Assembly (NCBI GenBank): GCA_964446655.1
Contig: CAYUPL010000013.1
Location: 1-64,000, forward strand
Reading direction: 5' to 3'
DNA from: Desulfopila_A sp964446655
GTDB lineage: Bacteria > Desulfobacterota > Desulfobulbia > Desulfobulbales > Desulfocapsaceae
Length of the DNA stretch: 64,000 nucleotides
Position 1 is the stretch's first letter. Each line of letters opens with the position of its first letter. Below the pieces are notes generated by a model. The model did not search any database and was not told the DNA's origin. It worked only from the letters and a program-made list of their open reading frames with translations. Of the stretch, positions 1 to 9,174 are shown piece by piece. The position numbers and the translations under genes were made by a program.

Positions 1-43
1 GTCTACGGCGTAGGTATTTACCAACTTACAGAGAGTAACGACG

Positions 44-760
44 ATGCGGGCCCATTATCTCCAGCATGTTCCCTTTGAAGGGCTTGGCACCATAGAGCCA
101 TGGCTCCTCAAAGCAGGGTATCAGATAACAAGCACAATGTTTTATCAATCCTCCATCTTGCCGGATATACAGGCTATCGACCTGCTTATTGTGATGGGCG
201 GCCCCATGAGTGTCAATGACGAAGAAGCCTTCCCCTGGCTTGAACAGGAAAAACGATTTATCAGGGAGGCAATCCAGTCCGGCAAACCGGTTTTGGGAAT
301 ATGTCTTGGGGCGCAGCTCATCGCTACTGCCATGGGTGCAAGGGTATACAGTAATCACACCAAAGAGATCGGCTGGTTTACCGTGCAGGGAACTGCAGGA
401 GTTGATGAGGACATCACATTCCCCATGCCGGCGGAAGTGGAAGTTTTTCACTGGCACGGCGAAACCTTCGATCTACCCGACGGAGCAATCCTCTTGGCCG
501 AAAGTGCCGCATGCGCCAACCAGGGTTTTCAGCTGGGCCGCTCGGTCATCGCCCTGCAGTTTCACCTGGAAGTTACCGCGGAATCGGTACGGGAAATGGT
601 GACACACTGCCGGGCGGAACTGCAGCCGGCGCAATATGTGCAGGACGAGGCCGCCATCCTGGCGGCATCCTCCCAAAAATACCAGCGCATCAACACTCTG
701 ATGGACAAGATACTCACCTACCTGTTACAGTCGGGCAACGATGCTTCGCAAAAAACATGA
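44..760 (+). CDS. Class I glutamine amidotransferase (GATase1) family protein
   Basis: A 238-residue stand-alone class I glutamine amidotransferase domain. The nucleophile elbow GICLGAQ places the catalytic cysteine at residue 87, and FHLE gives the His174/Glu176 pair, so the triad is intact. The oxyanion-side motif MGGPMSV is at about residues 51-57. The family resembles the GMP-synthase-like amidotransferases that stand apart from a synthetase domain; these hydrolyse glutamine or gamma-glutamyl compounds, and no synthetase partner is encoded nearby, so the substrate is unknown. The ATG is preceded by a purine-rich GAGAG at a suitable distance. The TauE/SafE gene follows after 39 bp and may be co-transcribed. 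Confidence 0.85.
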   Translation: MRAHYLQHVPFEGLGTIEPWLLKAGYQITSTMFYQSSILPDIQAIDLLIVMGGPMSVNDEEAFPWLEQEKRFIREAIQSGKPVLGICLGAQLIATAMGARVYSNHTKEIGWFTVQGTAGVDEDITFPMPAEVEVFHWHGETFDLPDGAILLAESAACANQGFQLGRSVIALQFHLEVTAESVREMVTHCRAELQPAQYVQDEAAILAASSQKYQRINTLMDKILTYLLQSGNDASQKT

Positions 761-799
761 TATTGAGCCGGCAAACCATTCACCATAGGACACGGCGCC

Positions 800-1576
800 A
801 TGCCTGATCCGGACGTCTCTGTAGCTATTATCGCCTTGCTGTTCTGCGTCGGCCTGACGGCCGGCTGGGTCGACACCCTGGCCGGTGGCGGCGGCCTTTT
901 GACTCTGCCCGCTCTGATGCTGGCCGGAATTCCCCCTCTTGCTGCTCTGGCAACCAACAAGGCCCAGGGACTGGTTGGTACCTTGACCGCCTCGGTTATG
1001 TTGACCTGGAAGGGGCGGCGCAATGTCATCCAACTGCTGCCACTGGTGCTGAGCGCTGCAATGGGCGCAATGCTGGGCACCTGGCTGATCCAAAGGGTCG
1101 ATACGGCATGGCTGCACTGGGGTATTCCGGTTCTTTTGCTTGGCGTGGCCGGGTATTTTCTCCTGACCCCCGGTGCAGGCAGCAAAGAGAGCAAGGCGCG
1201 CCAGTCGGAGACCGCTTTTGGGCTCACCACTGTTCCGCTGATCGGCTTTTATGACGGCGCCATCGGTCCCGGCACCGGTTCTTTTTACGCCGCCGGCGGC
1301 GTACTTTTACGCGGGCAGACCCTGCTGCAATCCACCATCAGAGCGAAACTGTTCAACTTTACCACCAATGTCAGCTCCATGGCCCTGTTTGCCGCCGCCG
1401 GACACATTGTCTGGCCTTTAGCCCTGGCAATGATGGCCGGTCAATTCTGCGGTGCGGCACTGGCCGGGCATACCATGCTGCATGGCGGTGAAAAACTGAT
1501 CTGGCCACTGGTTATTGCCATGTGTGTTATAATGTCCTGCGCCCAGATTTTCCGCCTGCAGGCTACAGGCTTGTAA
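800..1576 (+). CDS. TauE/SafE (TSUP) family membrane carrier 1
   Basis: A 258-residue polytopic membrane protein of the TSUP (TauE/SafE, DUF81) family. Characterised members export sulfite, sulfoacetate or related organosulfur anions. The two repeat-type motifs of the family are visible: the N-terminal stretch GWVDTLAGGGGLLTLPALM and the second-half counterpart GFYDGAIGPGTGSF. Length is normal for the family. It is followed after 34 bp by a second, clearly divergent TSUP gene, so the pair probably forms one transcription unit. The true substrate cannot be read from sequence. Confidence 0.88.
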   Translation: MPDPDVSVAIIALLFCVGLTAGWVDTLAGGGGLLTLPALMLAGIPPLAALATNKAQGLVGTLTASVMLTWKGRRNVIQLLPLVLSAAMGAMLGTWLIQRVDTAWLHWGIPVLLLGVAGYFLLTPGAGSKESKARQSETAFGLTTVPLIGFYDGAIGPGTGSFYAAGGVLLRGQTLLQSTIRAKLFNFTTNVSSMALFAAAGHIVWPLALAMMAGQFCGAALAGHTMLHGGEKLIWPLVIAMCVIMSCAQIFRLQATGL

Positions 1577-1610
1577 GAACAAAAAATATCTGCTTTTGTA
1601 CCAGGGAAAC

Positions 1611-2351
1611 ATGGACCTGACCGACTACAGTGTTATCCTGACGGCCTATATCGTCGCCTCGGCTATCAAAGGCCTGACCGGGCTTGGCTTTTCCACCTCC
1701 TGCCTGCCCGTCATGGCACTGCATTTTGATCTGAAAATCGCCATTCCTCTGGTTATCGTGCCTTCCATTGTCAGCAACATCACGGTAATGGTTCAGGCGG
1801 GATGTTGCCGTGAGGCCGTGCAACGGTTCTGGCCCCTGTATCTGGCAAGCATTCCCGGTCTTCTGCTTGGTCTGATGGTTCTGGTGACCATCAACCCCGA
1901 CGCAGCCAAGGCGGTTCTCGGCCTGGTGTTGATCCTGTATGCCCTGTGGGCTCTGACCAATGCGACCTTTTCACTGTCGCCCGAACGGGAGATGGTCCTC
2001 CGGCTTCCCACAGGGTTTATGACCGGCATCGTCAACGGCATGACGGGTTCTCAGGTCATGCCCCTGCTTCCTTACCTGCTGTCCCTCAACCTGGATAAAA
2101 ATGTTTTCGTTCAGGCGATCAATATCTCCTTTACCCTGTCCAGCCTCGTCATGCTGCTGGGCATGAATCAGCTGGGCTATCTCTCCCCAACCACCTTTCT
2201 GGTGGCGCTGGTGGGCCTGCTGCCGGTGTTGCTGACCCTGGCCGTAGCAGGCCGCCTGCGCCGCCGTCTCACCGTGACAGTGTACCGCAGACTGGTACTG
2301 GGCTTTTTGCTTGTTATGGGACTGATTCTGCTGGTACGTCTTTTCCTGTGA
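1611..2351 (+). CDS. TauE/SafE (TSUP) family membrane carrier 2
   Basis: A second TSUP-type permease, about 246 residues, all hydrophobic helices with short loops. The first half carries AIKGLTGLGFSTSCLPVM and the second half GIVNGMTGSQVMPLLPYLL, the two internal-repeat motifs of the family. It differs strongly from the preceding paralog, so this is an old pair rather than a recent duplication. I chose the ATG at 1611, which follows AGGGAAAC, over an in-frame TTG at 1596. It ends 65 bp before the convergent trkH stop. Confidence 0.85.
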   Translation: MDLTDYSVILTAYIVASAIKGLTGLGFSTSCLPVMALHFDLKIAIPLVIVPSIVSNITVMVQAGCCREAVQRFWPLYLASIPGLLLGLMVLVTINPDAAKAVLGLVLILYALWALTNATFSLSPEREMVLRLPTGFMTGIVNGMTGSQVMPLLPYLLSLNLDKNVFVQAINISFTLSSLVMLLGMNQLGYLSPTTFLVALVGLLPVLLTLAVAGRLRRRLTVTVYRRLVLGFLLVMGLILLVRLFL

Positions 2352-2416
2352 AGAGTGCAACGTCTCCTGCCGAGCTTGGAGAGATACCGCCGCAGGAACG
2401 AAGATCGGCTACGGAA

Positions 2417-3874
2417 CTATTTCCTGAATTTCCAGAAATCAGGATGAAGCATGGCCAGAAAGGGGATCAACTCCAGGCGTCCCACAATCATGTTGGCAAT
2501 AAAGATCATTTTGGTTCCCGCAGCGAGATCGCCATAACTTGCCATTGGTCCGATGGAACCAAATCCAGGTCCGATATTGCCTATAGTCGCCGCCGTGCCC
2601 ACCAGGCCGATCATCGGATTGCTCTCAATGACGGTTACAGCAAAGGCGGACAGCGTCATAAGCAGCACATAAAAAAGAAAGAACCCGAGAACCTGAAACT
2701 GAATGCTGTCTGGTACCGTCTTGCGGTCTATCTTTATGGGCATGACTATTGCCGGATGAACTATCTGGAGAATTTCCCTGCGGATATATTTAGCAACCAG
2801 CACAACCCGAACCACCTTCACCCCGCCGCCCGCCGACCCGGCACAACCGCCGATCAGCATTACCGCGAATAGAACTGTTTGAGCCGCAACCATCCACAGA
2901 GCAAAGTCGGTTGAGGAAAAACCGGTGGTGGTGAGGATGGAAACGACTTGAAACATACTCTCTCGGATGCTGTCAACGCCAGTCATCTCTTCCTGCATAA
3001 AGAGAAGTAGCGCGAGGCAAAGGGAGGTCGCCAGGATGATACACATATAGACACGAAATTCTTCACTGCCGAAAAGGGCCAGGGGCCGCCGTCGAGCCAC
3101 CATGCGGTATTGCAAAGCAAAGCTGGAACCCGCTAGAAACATGAAGAAAGTTATGATCCAGGTGATCGTGGAATTGCCATAGCCCATGATCGACTGAGGA
3201 TGAGGAGAAAATCCGCCGGCAGCCATGGTCGACAGTGAGTTACAGACTGCATCGAACCACTCCATTCCGGCTATCCTCAGGGCAGCTATCTCCAGCAGAG
3301 TGAGAGAAACATAGACACACCAGAGGGCCGCCGCCGTATGTTTGATGCGCGGGGTAACTTTATCTTCGGTCGGTCCCGGCGCCTCGGCGAAAAACATCTG
3401 TCGGCCGGCTATTTTGAACTGCGGCAGGATGGCGACGAATAATACAATTATTCCCATACCGCCGAGCCATTGAGTCAGGCTGCGCCAGAAGAAAAAGGCA
3501 TCCGGATACAGGGAAAAATCGGTCAGCACCGTGGCGCCGGTTGTAGTGATTCCGGAAACCGCCTCAAAACAGGCATCCAGCGGCTGCAGCCCAAAAAAAA
3601 GATAGGGGATAGCACCCATCACCGCAGTTGTGATCCAGGCAAGACAGACAATCAACATCCCTTCGTTTCGCTTGAGTGTATCAAAGTTTCGCAGGAAGCC
3701 CCCCGATTTCTGCAAGATCACACCGCAGAGGATCGAACACGCCGAGGCCGTGGCAAATGGCGCAATTGACGGATAATCTTTCTCCAGTAAAACCAATACG
3801 ATTGGAGAAAGAAGAATGCAGCCGAAAGCGACGAGAATAATACCCAGGGCGGAAAAGACATGTCCTTTTTTCAT
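2417..3874 (-). CDS. trkH: Trk potassium uptake protein TrkH, membrane subunit
   Basis: The 485-residue pore subunit of the Trk/Ktr K+ uptake system in the inner membrane. The four P-loop filter segments of the family can be seen: SGITTTGATVL, NSLSTMAAGGFS, VSILTTTGFSS and AATIGNIGPGFG, each with the filter glycine. A GGCAGSAGGGVKVVR segment lies between the third and fourth repeats, as in TrkH. The start overlaps the trkA stop by 4 bp (ATGA), so the two are translationally coupled and co-expressed as the channel and its gating ring. Confidence 0.95.
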   Translation of the reverse strand: MKKGHVFSALGIILVAFGCILLSPIVLVLLEKDYPSIAPFATASACSILCGVILQKSGGFLRNFDTLKRNEGMLIVCLAWITTAVMGAIPYLFFGLQPLDACFEAVSGITTTGATVLTDFSLYPDAFFFWRSLTQWLGGMGIIVLFVAILPQFKIAGRQMFFAEAPGPTEDKVTPRIKHTAAALWCVYVSLTLLEIAALRIAGMEWFDAVCNSLSTMAAGGFSPHPQSIMGYGNSTITWIITFFMFLAGSSFALQYRMVARRRPLALFGSEEFRVYMCIILATSLCLALLLFMQEEMTGVDSIRESMFQVVSILTTTGFSSTDFALWMVAAQTVLFAVMLIGGCAGSAGGGVKVVRVVLVAKYIRREILQIVHPAIVMPIKIDRKTVPDSIQFQVLGFFLFYVLLMTLSAFAVTVIESNPMIGLVGTAATIGNIGPGFGSIGPMASYGDLAAGTKMIFIANMIVGRLELIPFLAMLHPDFWKFRK

Positions 3875-5208
3875 CGGCTGAACATCCTTTTGACCGCGTC
3901 GGCATCAGAAGCCATGGTGAATATTCTGAGCAGATCACCGGCCCGCAGCACCGTCTCACCATTGGGAATAATGATCTGCCTGCCGCGCTGTACAACGCCG
4001 ATAATTGCCCTGACGCCAAACCGCAGATCCGCCACCCTGGTTTTGGCATAGTCATCAGGGAGAAAAACCTGCAGGACTTCACCCTGACCTCCCTCGATCA
4101 GAGCGACGATATCGACATCATGCTCTTTAACCCGGTTGAGGAGTTCTTTGAGTGCCGAGTCACGCGGAGAAACGACGACATCGATGCCGACGCGGTCAAA
4201 TAGCAGTGCCGTTTGCGCATTGCCGACTCTCGTTATAATTTTTGCCGAGCCAAGCTGCTTGACCAGCAGGGAACACAAAAGATTCTTCTCGTCGTTGTTG
4301 GTAACACAGATAACCGCATCGGCTGCGCCGATTGCTTCACCTTCGAGCAGATCGAAATCAGTACCGTCACCATGGAGTACCAGACTCCGGTGCAGGTTGT
4401 CGGCCAGAAAGACGCAGCGCTCTTTGTCCTGTTCAATGAGTGTGACCCGAATACCGGCCTGTTCCAGCTTTTCCGTCAACAGATAGCCGACACTGCCCCC
4501 ACCGATAACGGCCACTTTGCGGATAGAACTCTTTCTCCGGAAAAACTTGGCAGCCAGGATATCCAGTGCCGGTCCTGTCCCCATAAAAACCACCTTGTCA
4601 CCCTGTAAAATCACCGTGGAGCCATCCGGGATAAACAGTTTGTTTTCTCTGGTAATGCCGACGATGATGACGTTCTCGGGAAAAGCGCAGTCCATGATGC
4701 GTTTATTGAGGATAATCGATTCTTCCTTAATACGGTATTCGAACAATTTGGCCCGCTTTTGCGCAAAATATTCGACATCGATAGCTTCAGGGACAGAGAC
4801 AATGCGGAAAATATCCTGGGTAAGGAGCAGCTCCGGCCAGATTACGGTGTCAATATCGTAGGCTGTCCGATACGGACCCTGTCGGTAGGAGAGAAGGTTT
4901 TTATATAATCTTGGGGTTCGGACAAAACAGATGGTCTCGATATCCTTGATCCGCTTGAGGGTCCAGCAGGCAACGATATTGGCCTCATCAAGCTGCGAAC
5001 AGGCGATGAACAGATCGGCATTAACGGCATCGGCCTGTTCGAGGACGGCAACATCAGCACCACTGCCGCTGACTATGTTGATATCCAGCCCGTTGAACTT
5101 TTCCGGAAGCTGTTCCTGCTCATTAAAAAGAGTAACATCATGATCGACACTCAAGCGAAGAGCGGCCATATAGCTCGCATCGGTCGCTCCATATAATATT
5201 ATCTGCAT
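3871..5208 (-). CDS. trkA: Trk system cytosolic regulatory subunit TrkA
   Basis: A 445-residue duplicated RCK protein: TrkA_N, TrkA_C, TrkA_N, TrkA_C. It forms the nucleotide-binding ring that gates TrkH. The second Rossmann fold has an intact glycine motif (VIGGGSVGYLL, about residue 235). The first has only ILYGATDASY at the N-terminus and lacks a proper GxGxxG, so nucleotide binding may rest on the second half. The ATG follows CGGAG on the minus strand. A consensus TATAAT lies about 40 bases upstream, inside a short palindrome. It is the first gene of a trkA-trkH operon. Confidence 0.93.
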   Translation of the reverse strand: MQIILYGATDASYMAALRLSVDHDVTLFNEQEQLPEKFNGLDINIVSGSGADVAVLEQADAVNADLFIACSQLDEANIVACWTLKRIKDIETICFVRTPRLYKNLLSYRQGPYRTAYDIDTVIWPELLLTQDIFRIVSVPEAIDVEYFAQKRAKLFEYRIKEESIILNKRIMDCAFPENVIIVGITRENKLFIPDGSTVILQGDKVVFMGTGPALDILAAKFFRRKSSIRKVAVIGGGSVGYLLTEKLEQAGIRVTLIEQDKERCVFLADNLHRSLVLHGDGTDFDLLEGEAIGAADAVICVTNNDEKNLLCSLLVKQLGSAKIITRVGNAQTALLFDRVGIDVVVSPRDSALKELLNRVKEHDVDIVALIEGGQGEVLQVFLPDDYAKTRVADLRFGVRAIIGVVQRGRQIIIPNGETVLRAGDLLRIFTMASDADAVKRMFSR

Positions 5209-5611
5209 GTCTGCTCCGAAAGGATTTACAAGGAAATCGACCCGGTATGATTATACCTCCGTCACCGTAAAAACAAAACACCCAATTCACAGATACTCTT
5301 TTCGGTGGTTGGCTGAATTGCCATGGCTTTGGCGAGGTGAATAAAGACGTTCAGCATAAGATATGCTGCCGGGTTGGAGAATTTCTGAAATTACTTCTGA
5401 AATCAGGGAAGATACAGCATTGACGCTGTACTTGAAATACGGGATAGACGTGGAAAAGAGATATTATTCTTCCGCCGTGACCGCGAGGAAGATCAACTAC
5501 CAGGCACACAATGCCCCGTGACAGAGTGCGGGGCATGCAAAGTGAAAAAATATAGAGGAAGTCGATCGACAGTGTTCTATTACAAAATGTAATGATTGTA
5601 GAGAATCCGGG
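5209..5611. other. Intergenic region trkA / CBS gene, with a hairpin
   Basis: About 400 bases without a supportable gene. Besides the trkA promoter it holds an 8-bp perfect inverted repeat (ATGCCCCG at 5511-5518, CGGGGCAT at 5529-5536, 10-base loop) located downstream of the CBS gene on the minus strand, which may be a terminator or a processing site although no T-run follows. A small palindrome ATTACA-AAA-TGTAAT lies at 5579-5593. Confidence 0.45.
5244..5257 (-). promoter_or_regulatory. trkA -10 element within a short palindrome
   Basis: On the minus strand a perfect TATAAT (5250-5255) lies inside GGTATAATCATACC, a 5-bp inverted repeat with a 4-base centre. Only a weak T-rich -35 is visible upstream. 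The position, about 40 bases before the trkA ATG, fits a promoter, and the palindrome could be an operator covering the -10. This is inference from sequence alone. Confidence 0.45.
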
Positions 5612-6052
5612 TTAACCGGGATACTTCCCCTCGATATAATCTTTGAGGTAACGGTTCTCCACGTCCTTTTCAACGATCTGGGCCTTGACGACATCGCCGA
5701 TGGAAATCAACCCTTTCAGCTCGGATCCTTCCATAATGGGGACATGGCGAATTCTGTTTTCCGTCATGATGGCCTGCAGATACTCGACACTGTCTTCCGG
5801 AGTGGCGACCAGCAGATCTCTTGTCATGATTTCATGCACTTTGAGATCCTGAATCTTATCAAATTTGTTCAGCACTATCAGAAGAATATCGCGGGGGGCC
5901 ACTATTCCCTGGATTGTATTATGTGAATCAACAACCAGTAAAGAGCCGATTTTGTTGGCGGAAAAAATCGCCAAAGCTTCTATCAGCGAATTATCCTCAT
6001 GACAGGTCACAACCCTGCTTCCCTTGGTTTCAAGTATATCTTTGGCTTTCAT
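5612..6052 (-). CDS. Two-CBS-domain protein
   Basis: A 146-residue protein made of a tandem pair of CBS domains (a Bateman module) and nothing else: repeat one about residues 7-60, repeat two about 72-130, with the typical ...EIMTRDLLVATPEDS... start of the second. Such stand-alone modules bind adenine nucleotides and act as energy sensors on a partner protein. Lying between trkA and the nuo operon on the same strand, it could sense energy state for either, but nothing in the sequence proves a partner. Confidence 0.85.
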   Translation of the reverse strand: MKAKDILETKGSRVVTCHEDNSLIEALAIFSANKIGSLLVVDSHNTIQGIVAPRDILLIVLNKFDKIQDLKVHEIMTRDLLVATPEDSVEYLQAIMTENRIRHVPIMEGSELKGLISIGDVVKAQIVEKDVENRYLKDYIEGKYPG

Positions 6053-6212
6053 GGCAACGTCCTTTTCTTTCTGATAAAAGGTTTTCGAGTCTTCTTAAAC
6101 ATCGACAATTTCCACCGGACCAGCCGGGTTATGTCCCCGTCTGATTGCCTTTCAACGGGAGGAATGCATCTTTGATTTTCCTGTTTTTTGTAAGCTTTTT
6201 AAAAGAGCAGTA

Positions 6213-7625
6213 TTATCCTCCCACCGGCAAAAAGCTGAAGGCAAAAACACAGATAGCGAGAATAAAAGTGCAGAGCGGCGCGAAGGGCGAAGATGTAGTG
6301 CCAAAATCATCACGGGCCTCCTTAAAATACATGGTAATAATGAGACGCAGATAATACCACATGGAAATCACGCTGCTGACAATCGCCAGGGCGGCAAGCG
6401 TCACCTGACCGCCATGGAAGGCGTTGAGGATAATGTACAGTTTCCCCATGAAGCCCACCGTCGGGGGAATACCGGCCATGGACAGGAGAAAGATGGTTAT
6501 GGCGGCTGCGGAGTAGGGCCGGACCTTGGCCAGACCTCTGAAGTCATCGAAGGTCTGTCGTTTCTCGTCCGCACCGCTCAAATAGGATAAAGCGGCGAAC
6601 ATGCCGAGTGTTCCCACGGCATAGGCGGCCAGATAAAACAGAATGATACTGCCGGTGAATTCCCTGGTTGTAAAGGCCACCAGAGCAACCAGGAGATATC
6701 CGGTATGCACGATACCTGATGCAGCCAGCATCCGTTTCAGACTGTCCTGCCCAATGGCGATCAGGTTACCGCCGAACATGGTAAAGATGGCAATATAGAA
6801 AAGAAACTCGACCCAGGAGGACTGCAGCCCACTATCAAGCACGAGGAAATTTGCCAAGAGGGCGAATGCGGCGGTTTTTAACGCGGTTGCCATAAAACCG
6901 GTAACCGGTAGAGAAGCTCCGTCGTAGACGTCGACAACCCAGGCATGGAAAGGGAAAGCAGCCACTTTGAAGAGCAGGGCAACAATGATAAAAAACGCAC
7001 CGACAAGCAGCAGCGGTTGCTGGAAAAAGCCGTCCGCACCAATTGACTCTGCAATAATTGCAAAGGAGGTGCTGCCTGCTCCGCCGTACATGAAGGCACT
7101 GCCCATGGCAAAAAAGCCGCCGGCAAAGGCGCCGAGAATGAGATACTTGAGAACAGCTTCGGTTGCCTTGACGTTTTTGCGGTGCATGCCGACAAGCACA
7201 TAAATGGCCAGTGACATTATTTCAAGGGCGATAAAGGCGGTAATAAGTTCCTGCGCCATGGTCAACAGCAACATACCGCAGGCAGCAAAGGCAGTCAGAG
7301 AATAGTACTCCAGTTTACAAAAGCCATTCTGTCTGAAATAGGTGTTTGCATTCATACAGGTAAAAAATCCGCAGGCACAGATTATCAGACCGGCGCCCTT
7401 GGTAAAACTGTTCCCCACCAGCATTGCGTTGAATACCCCGGCAAAAATTTCGATATCCGCATCAGGGTGGGCCAGCAACTGCGCCAGGAAACCAAGACCG
7501 AAAACCGCCATGCCGACATAGGAAGCGGTCTCTTTCTCAACGTTGTCAAAGGCAGAGAGCAGCATCAGCACAATTGCACCCGAGCCGATAACGATCAGTG
7601 GGAGTAGGAGTAAAAAATCAATCAT
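6213..7625 (-). CDS. nuoN: NADH-quinone oxidoreductase subunit N
   Basis: A 470-residue antiporter-like membrane subunit of complex I, the last gene of the nuo operon. It has the fold of the proton-channel subunits: the acidic helix region TAFIALEIMSLAIYVLVG (helix 5 glutamate) and the helix 7-8 region LFKVAAFPFHAWVVDVYDGA with the conserved lysine. Length is normal. It follows nuoM with a 13-bp gap. It contributes one of the proton half-channels of the membrane arm. Confidence 0.95.
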   Translation of the reverse strand: MIDFLLLLPLIVIGSGAIVLMLLSAFDNVEKETASYVGMAVFGLGFLAQLLAHPDADIEIFAGVFNAMLVGNSFTKGAGLIICACGFFTCMNANTYFRQNGFCKLEYYSLTAFAACGMLLLTMAQELITAFIALEIMSLAIYVLVGMHRKNVKATEAVLKYLILGAFAGGFFAMGSAFMYGGAGSTSFAIIAESIGADGFFQQPLLLVGAFFIIVALLFKVAAFPFHAWVVDVYDGASLPVTGFMATALKTAAFALLANFLVLDSGLQSSWVEFLFYIAIFTMFGGNLIAIGQDSLKRMLAASGIVHTGYLLVALVAFTTREFTGSIILFYLAAYAVGTLGMFAALSYLSGADEKRQTFDDFRGLAKVRPYSAAAITIFLLSMAGIPPTVGFMGKLYIILNAFHGGQVTLAALAIVSSVISMWYYLRLIITMYFKEARDDFGTTSSPFAPLCTFILAICVFAFSFLPVGG

Positions 7626-7638
7626 AGGGAGTCCCGCC

Positions 7639-9162
7639 TCAGTTCGTATTCAGTTCATATTTGACATCAGCTTCCATCGATTCAGCAAACTGCGGTTTAC
7701 CTGTAGTCAGGGTCTGCAGAATCTGCTTCTGCGCCGCAGGCTCGATCTTGGCAATAAAAGGTTGCGGGTAAATCCCCATAACCAGAATGAGCAGGATGAC
7801 AGGAAGAAACACCATCGTCTCGTAGGCGGAAAGATCCTTAAAACCCGCTGTCGAAGAGGTGGCCTTCTCGAAGAAAACCCGTTGAAACATCCACAACATA
7901 TAACAGACACCGATGATAAGAGTAGTGCCCGCCAGCACTCCGATCCAGATATTGAATTTGACCGCGCCGAGAATAATCAGAAATTCTCCGATAAATCCGC
8001 TGGTGCCGGGCAGACCGACAGAGGCCAGCATGGCAATGGCAAAAAAAGTGGCAAAAATTGGGGCCTTATAGGCGACACCACCAAAATCTTCGATATTGCG
8101 ACTGCCGTTACGCTCTTCCAGGATGCCGACAAAGAGAAAGAGAACGCCTGTGCTGGTGGCATGCGCCACAATCTGAAACAGGGTACCGGTAAGGGCCTGA
8201 ACGTTCATGCAGAAAACCCCCACGGCAATTATGCCCATATGCGAGGCGGAAGAAAAGGCCAGCATGCGTTTAAAATCTCTCTGGGCAATGGCTGCGATGC
8301 CGCAATACATCAGGCCGATAACCCCCAGATAGGCCAGCAGGATGGCGTAGCGGGCCATCTCCGCTTCAAAAACAGGCACAACGAAACGAATCACGCCATA
8401 GACACCTATTTTGGCCATTATGGCGGAGAGGATGAAGGTGGTGGAGGTGGGCGCTTCGGTATAGGCATCAGGCAGCCAGGTGTGAAATGGAAAGAGCGGA
8501 ATCTTGACGGCAAAGGCGATCATCATGCCGATAAAGGCCGCCAGGGCAAAACCACCCTGCAGTTCGAGGTTTGCCATTTGGGCGATTTCAAAACTCCATA
8601 CACCTGTCTGGGCGTGGAGGGCGGCTCCCAGATAAATAAGCCCCGCCAGCATCAGCAGCGAACCGGCTATGGTATAGAGCGTGATCTTGATGGTTGCCGG
8701 TATTCTTCCTTCACCACCATACAGACCTATCATAAAAAAGATAGGCAGCAGCATGATTTCCCAGAAGACATAGAAGAGAATGAGATCCGCAGCAACAACG
8801 GCCCCCACCATGGCGCCCAGAGCGATCAGCATATTACAGTAATACCCTTTTGATTTTGAGGCAAAAACCATAAAAACCATGGGAAAAAGTACCGCAGCCG
8901 TCATCAGCACAAAAAGGCTGATGCCGTCGACGCCGACATGATAATTGATGCCGAGAGAGTGGATCCAGCTGTGCTTTTCGACAAACTGCAGGGTGGCATC
9001 GTTGCTGAAATCGGCATAGACCTTCAAGCCGCATACCAGCACAATAATCGAGATTGCCAGCCCGATGGCCCGCACTCCGCTTCTGGGTACAGGAAGCACC
9101 AGCAGAGCCGCTCCAGCCAGAAGAGGCAGGAAGATCATCACTGAAAGGACATTTTCAAACAT
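7639..9162 (-). CDS. nuoM: NADH-quinone oxidoreductase subunit M
   Basis: A 507-residue antiporter-like subunit of the complex I membrane arm. Diagnostic segments are LILFYVFWEIMLLPIFFMIG (helix 5 glutamate), FAVKIPLFPFHTWLPDAYTE (helix 7 lysine and the FHTWLPDA signature) and the downstream QRDFKRMLAFSSASHMG with its lysine. It lies between nuoL and nuoN, 13 and 12 bp from its neighbours, in the canonical order. Confidence 0.96.
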   Translation of the reverse strand: MFENVLSVMIFLPLLAGAALLVLPVPRSGVRAIGLAISIIVLVCGLKVYADFSNDATLQFVEKHSWIHSLGINYHVGVDGISLFVLMTAAVLFPMVFMVFASKSKGYYCNMLIALGAMVGAVVAADLILFYVFWEIMLLPIFFMIGLYGGEGRIPATIKITLYTIAGSLLMLAGLIYLGAALHAQTGVWSFEIAQMANLELQGGFALAAFIGMMIAFAVKIPLFPFHTWLPDAYTEAPTSTTFILSAIMAKIGVYGVIRFVVPVFEAEMARYAILLAYLGVIGLMYCGIAAIAQRDFKRMLAFSSASHMGIIAVGVFCMNVQALTGTLFQIVAHATSTGVLFLFVGILEERNGSRNIEDFGGVAYKAPIFATFFAIAMLASVGLPGTSGFIGEFLIILGAVKFNIWIGVLAGTTLIIGVCYMLWMFQRVFFEKATSSTAGFKDLSAYETMVFLPVILLILVMGIYPQPFIAKIEPAAQKQILQTLTTGKPQFAESMEADVKYELNTN

Positions 9163-9174
9163 AATACACCTTTT

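Noticed and set aside
6145..6212. A small gene between the CBS gene and nuoN
   Set aside because: The only open frame runs antisense into nuoN, with no ribosome-binding site or domain.
7543..8853. A 436-codon open frame on the plus strand
   Set aside because: It is antisense to nuoM and the start of nuoN, has low-complexity His/Gln/Lys-rich translation and no domain; it is a shadow of the real genes.
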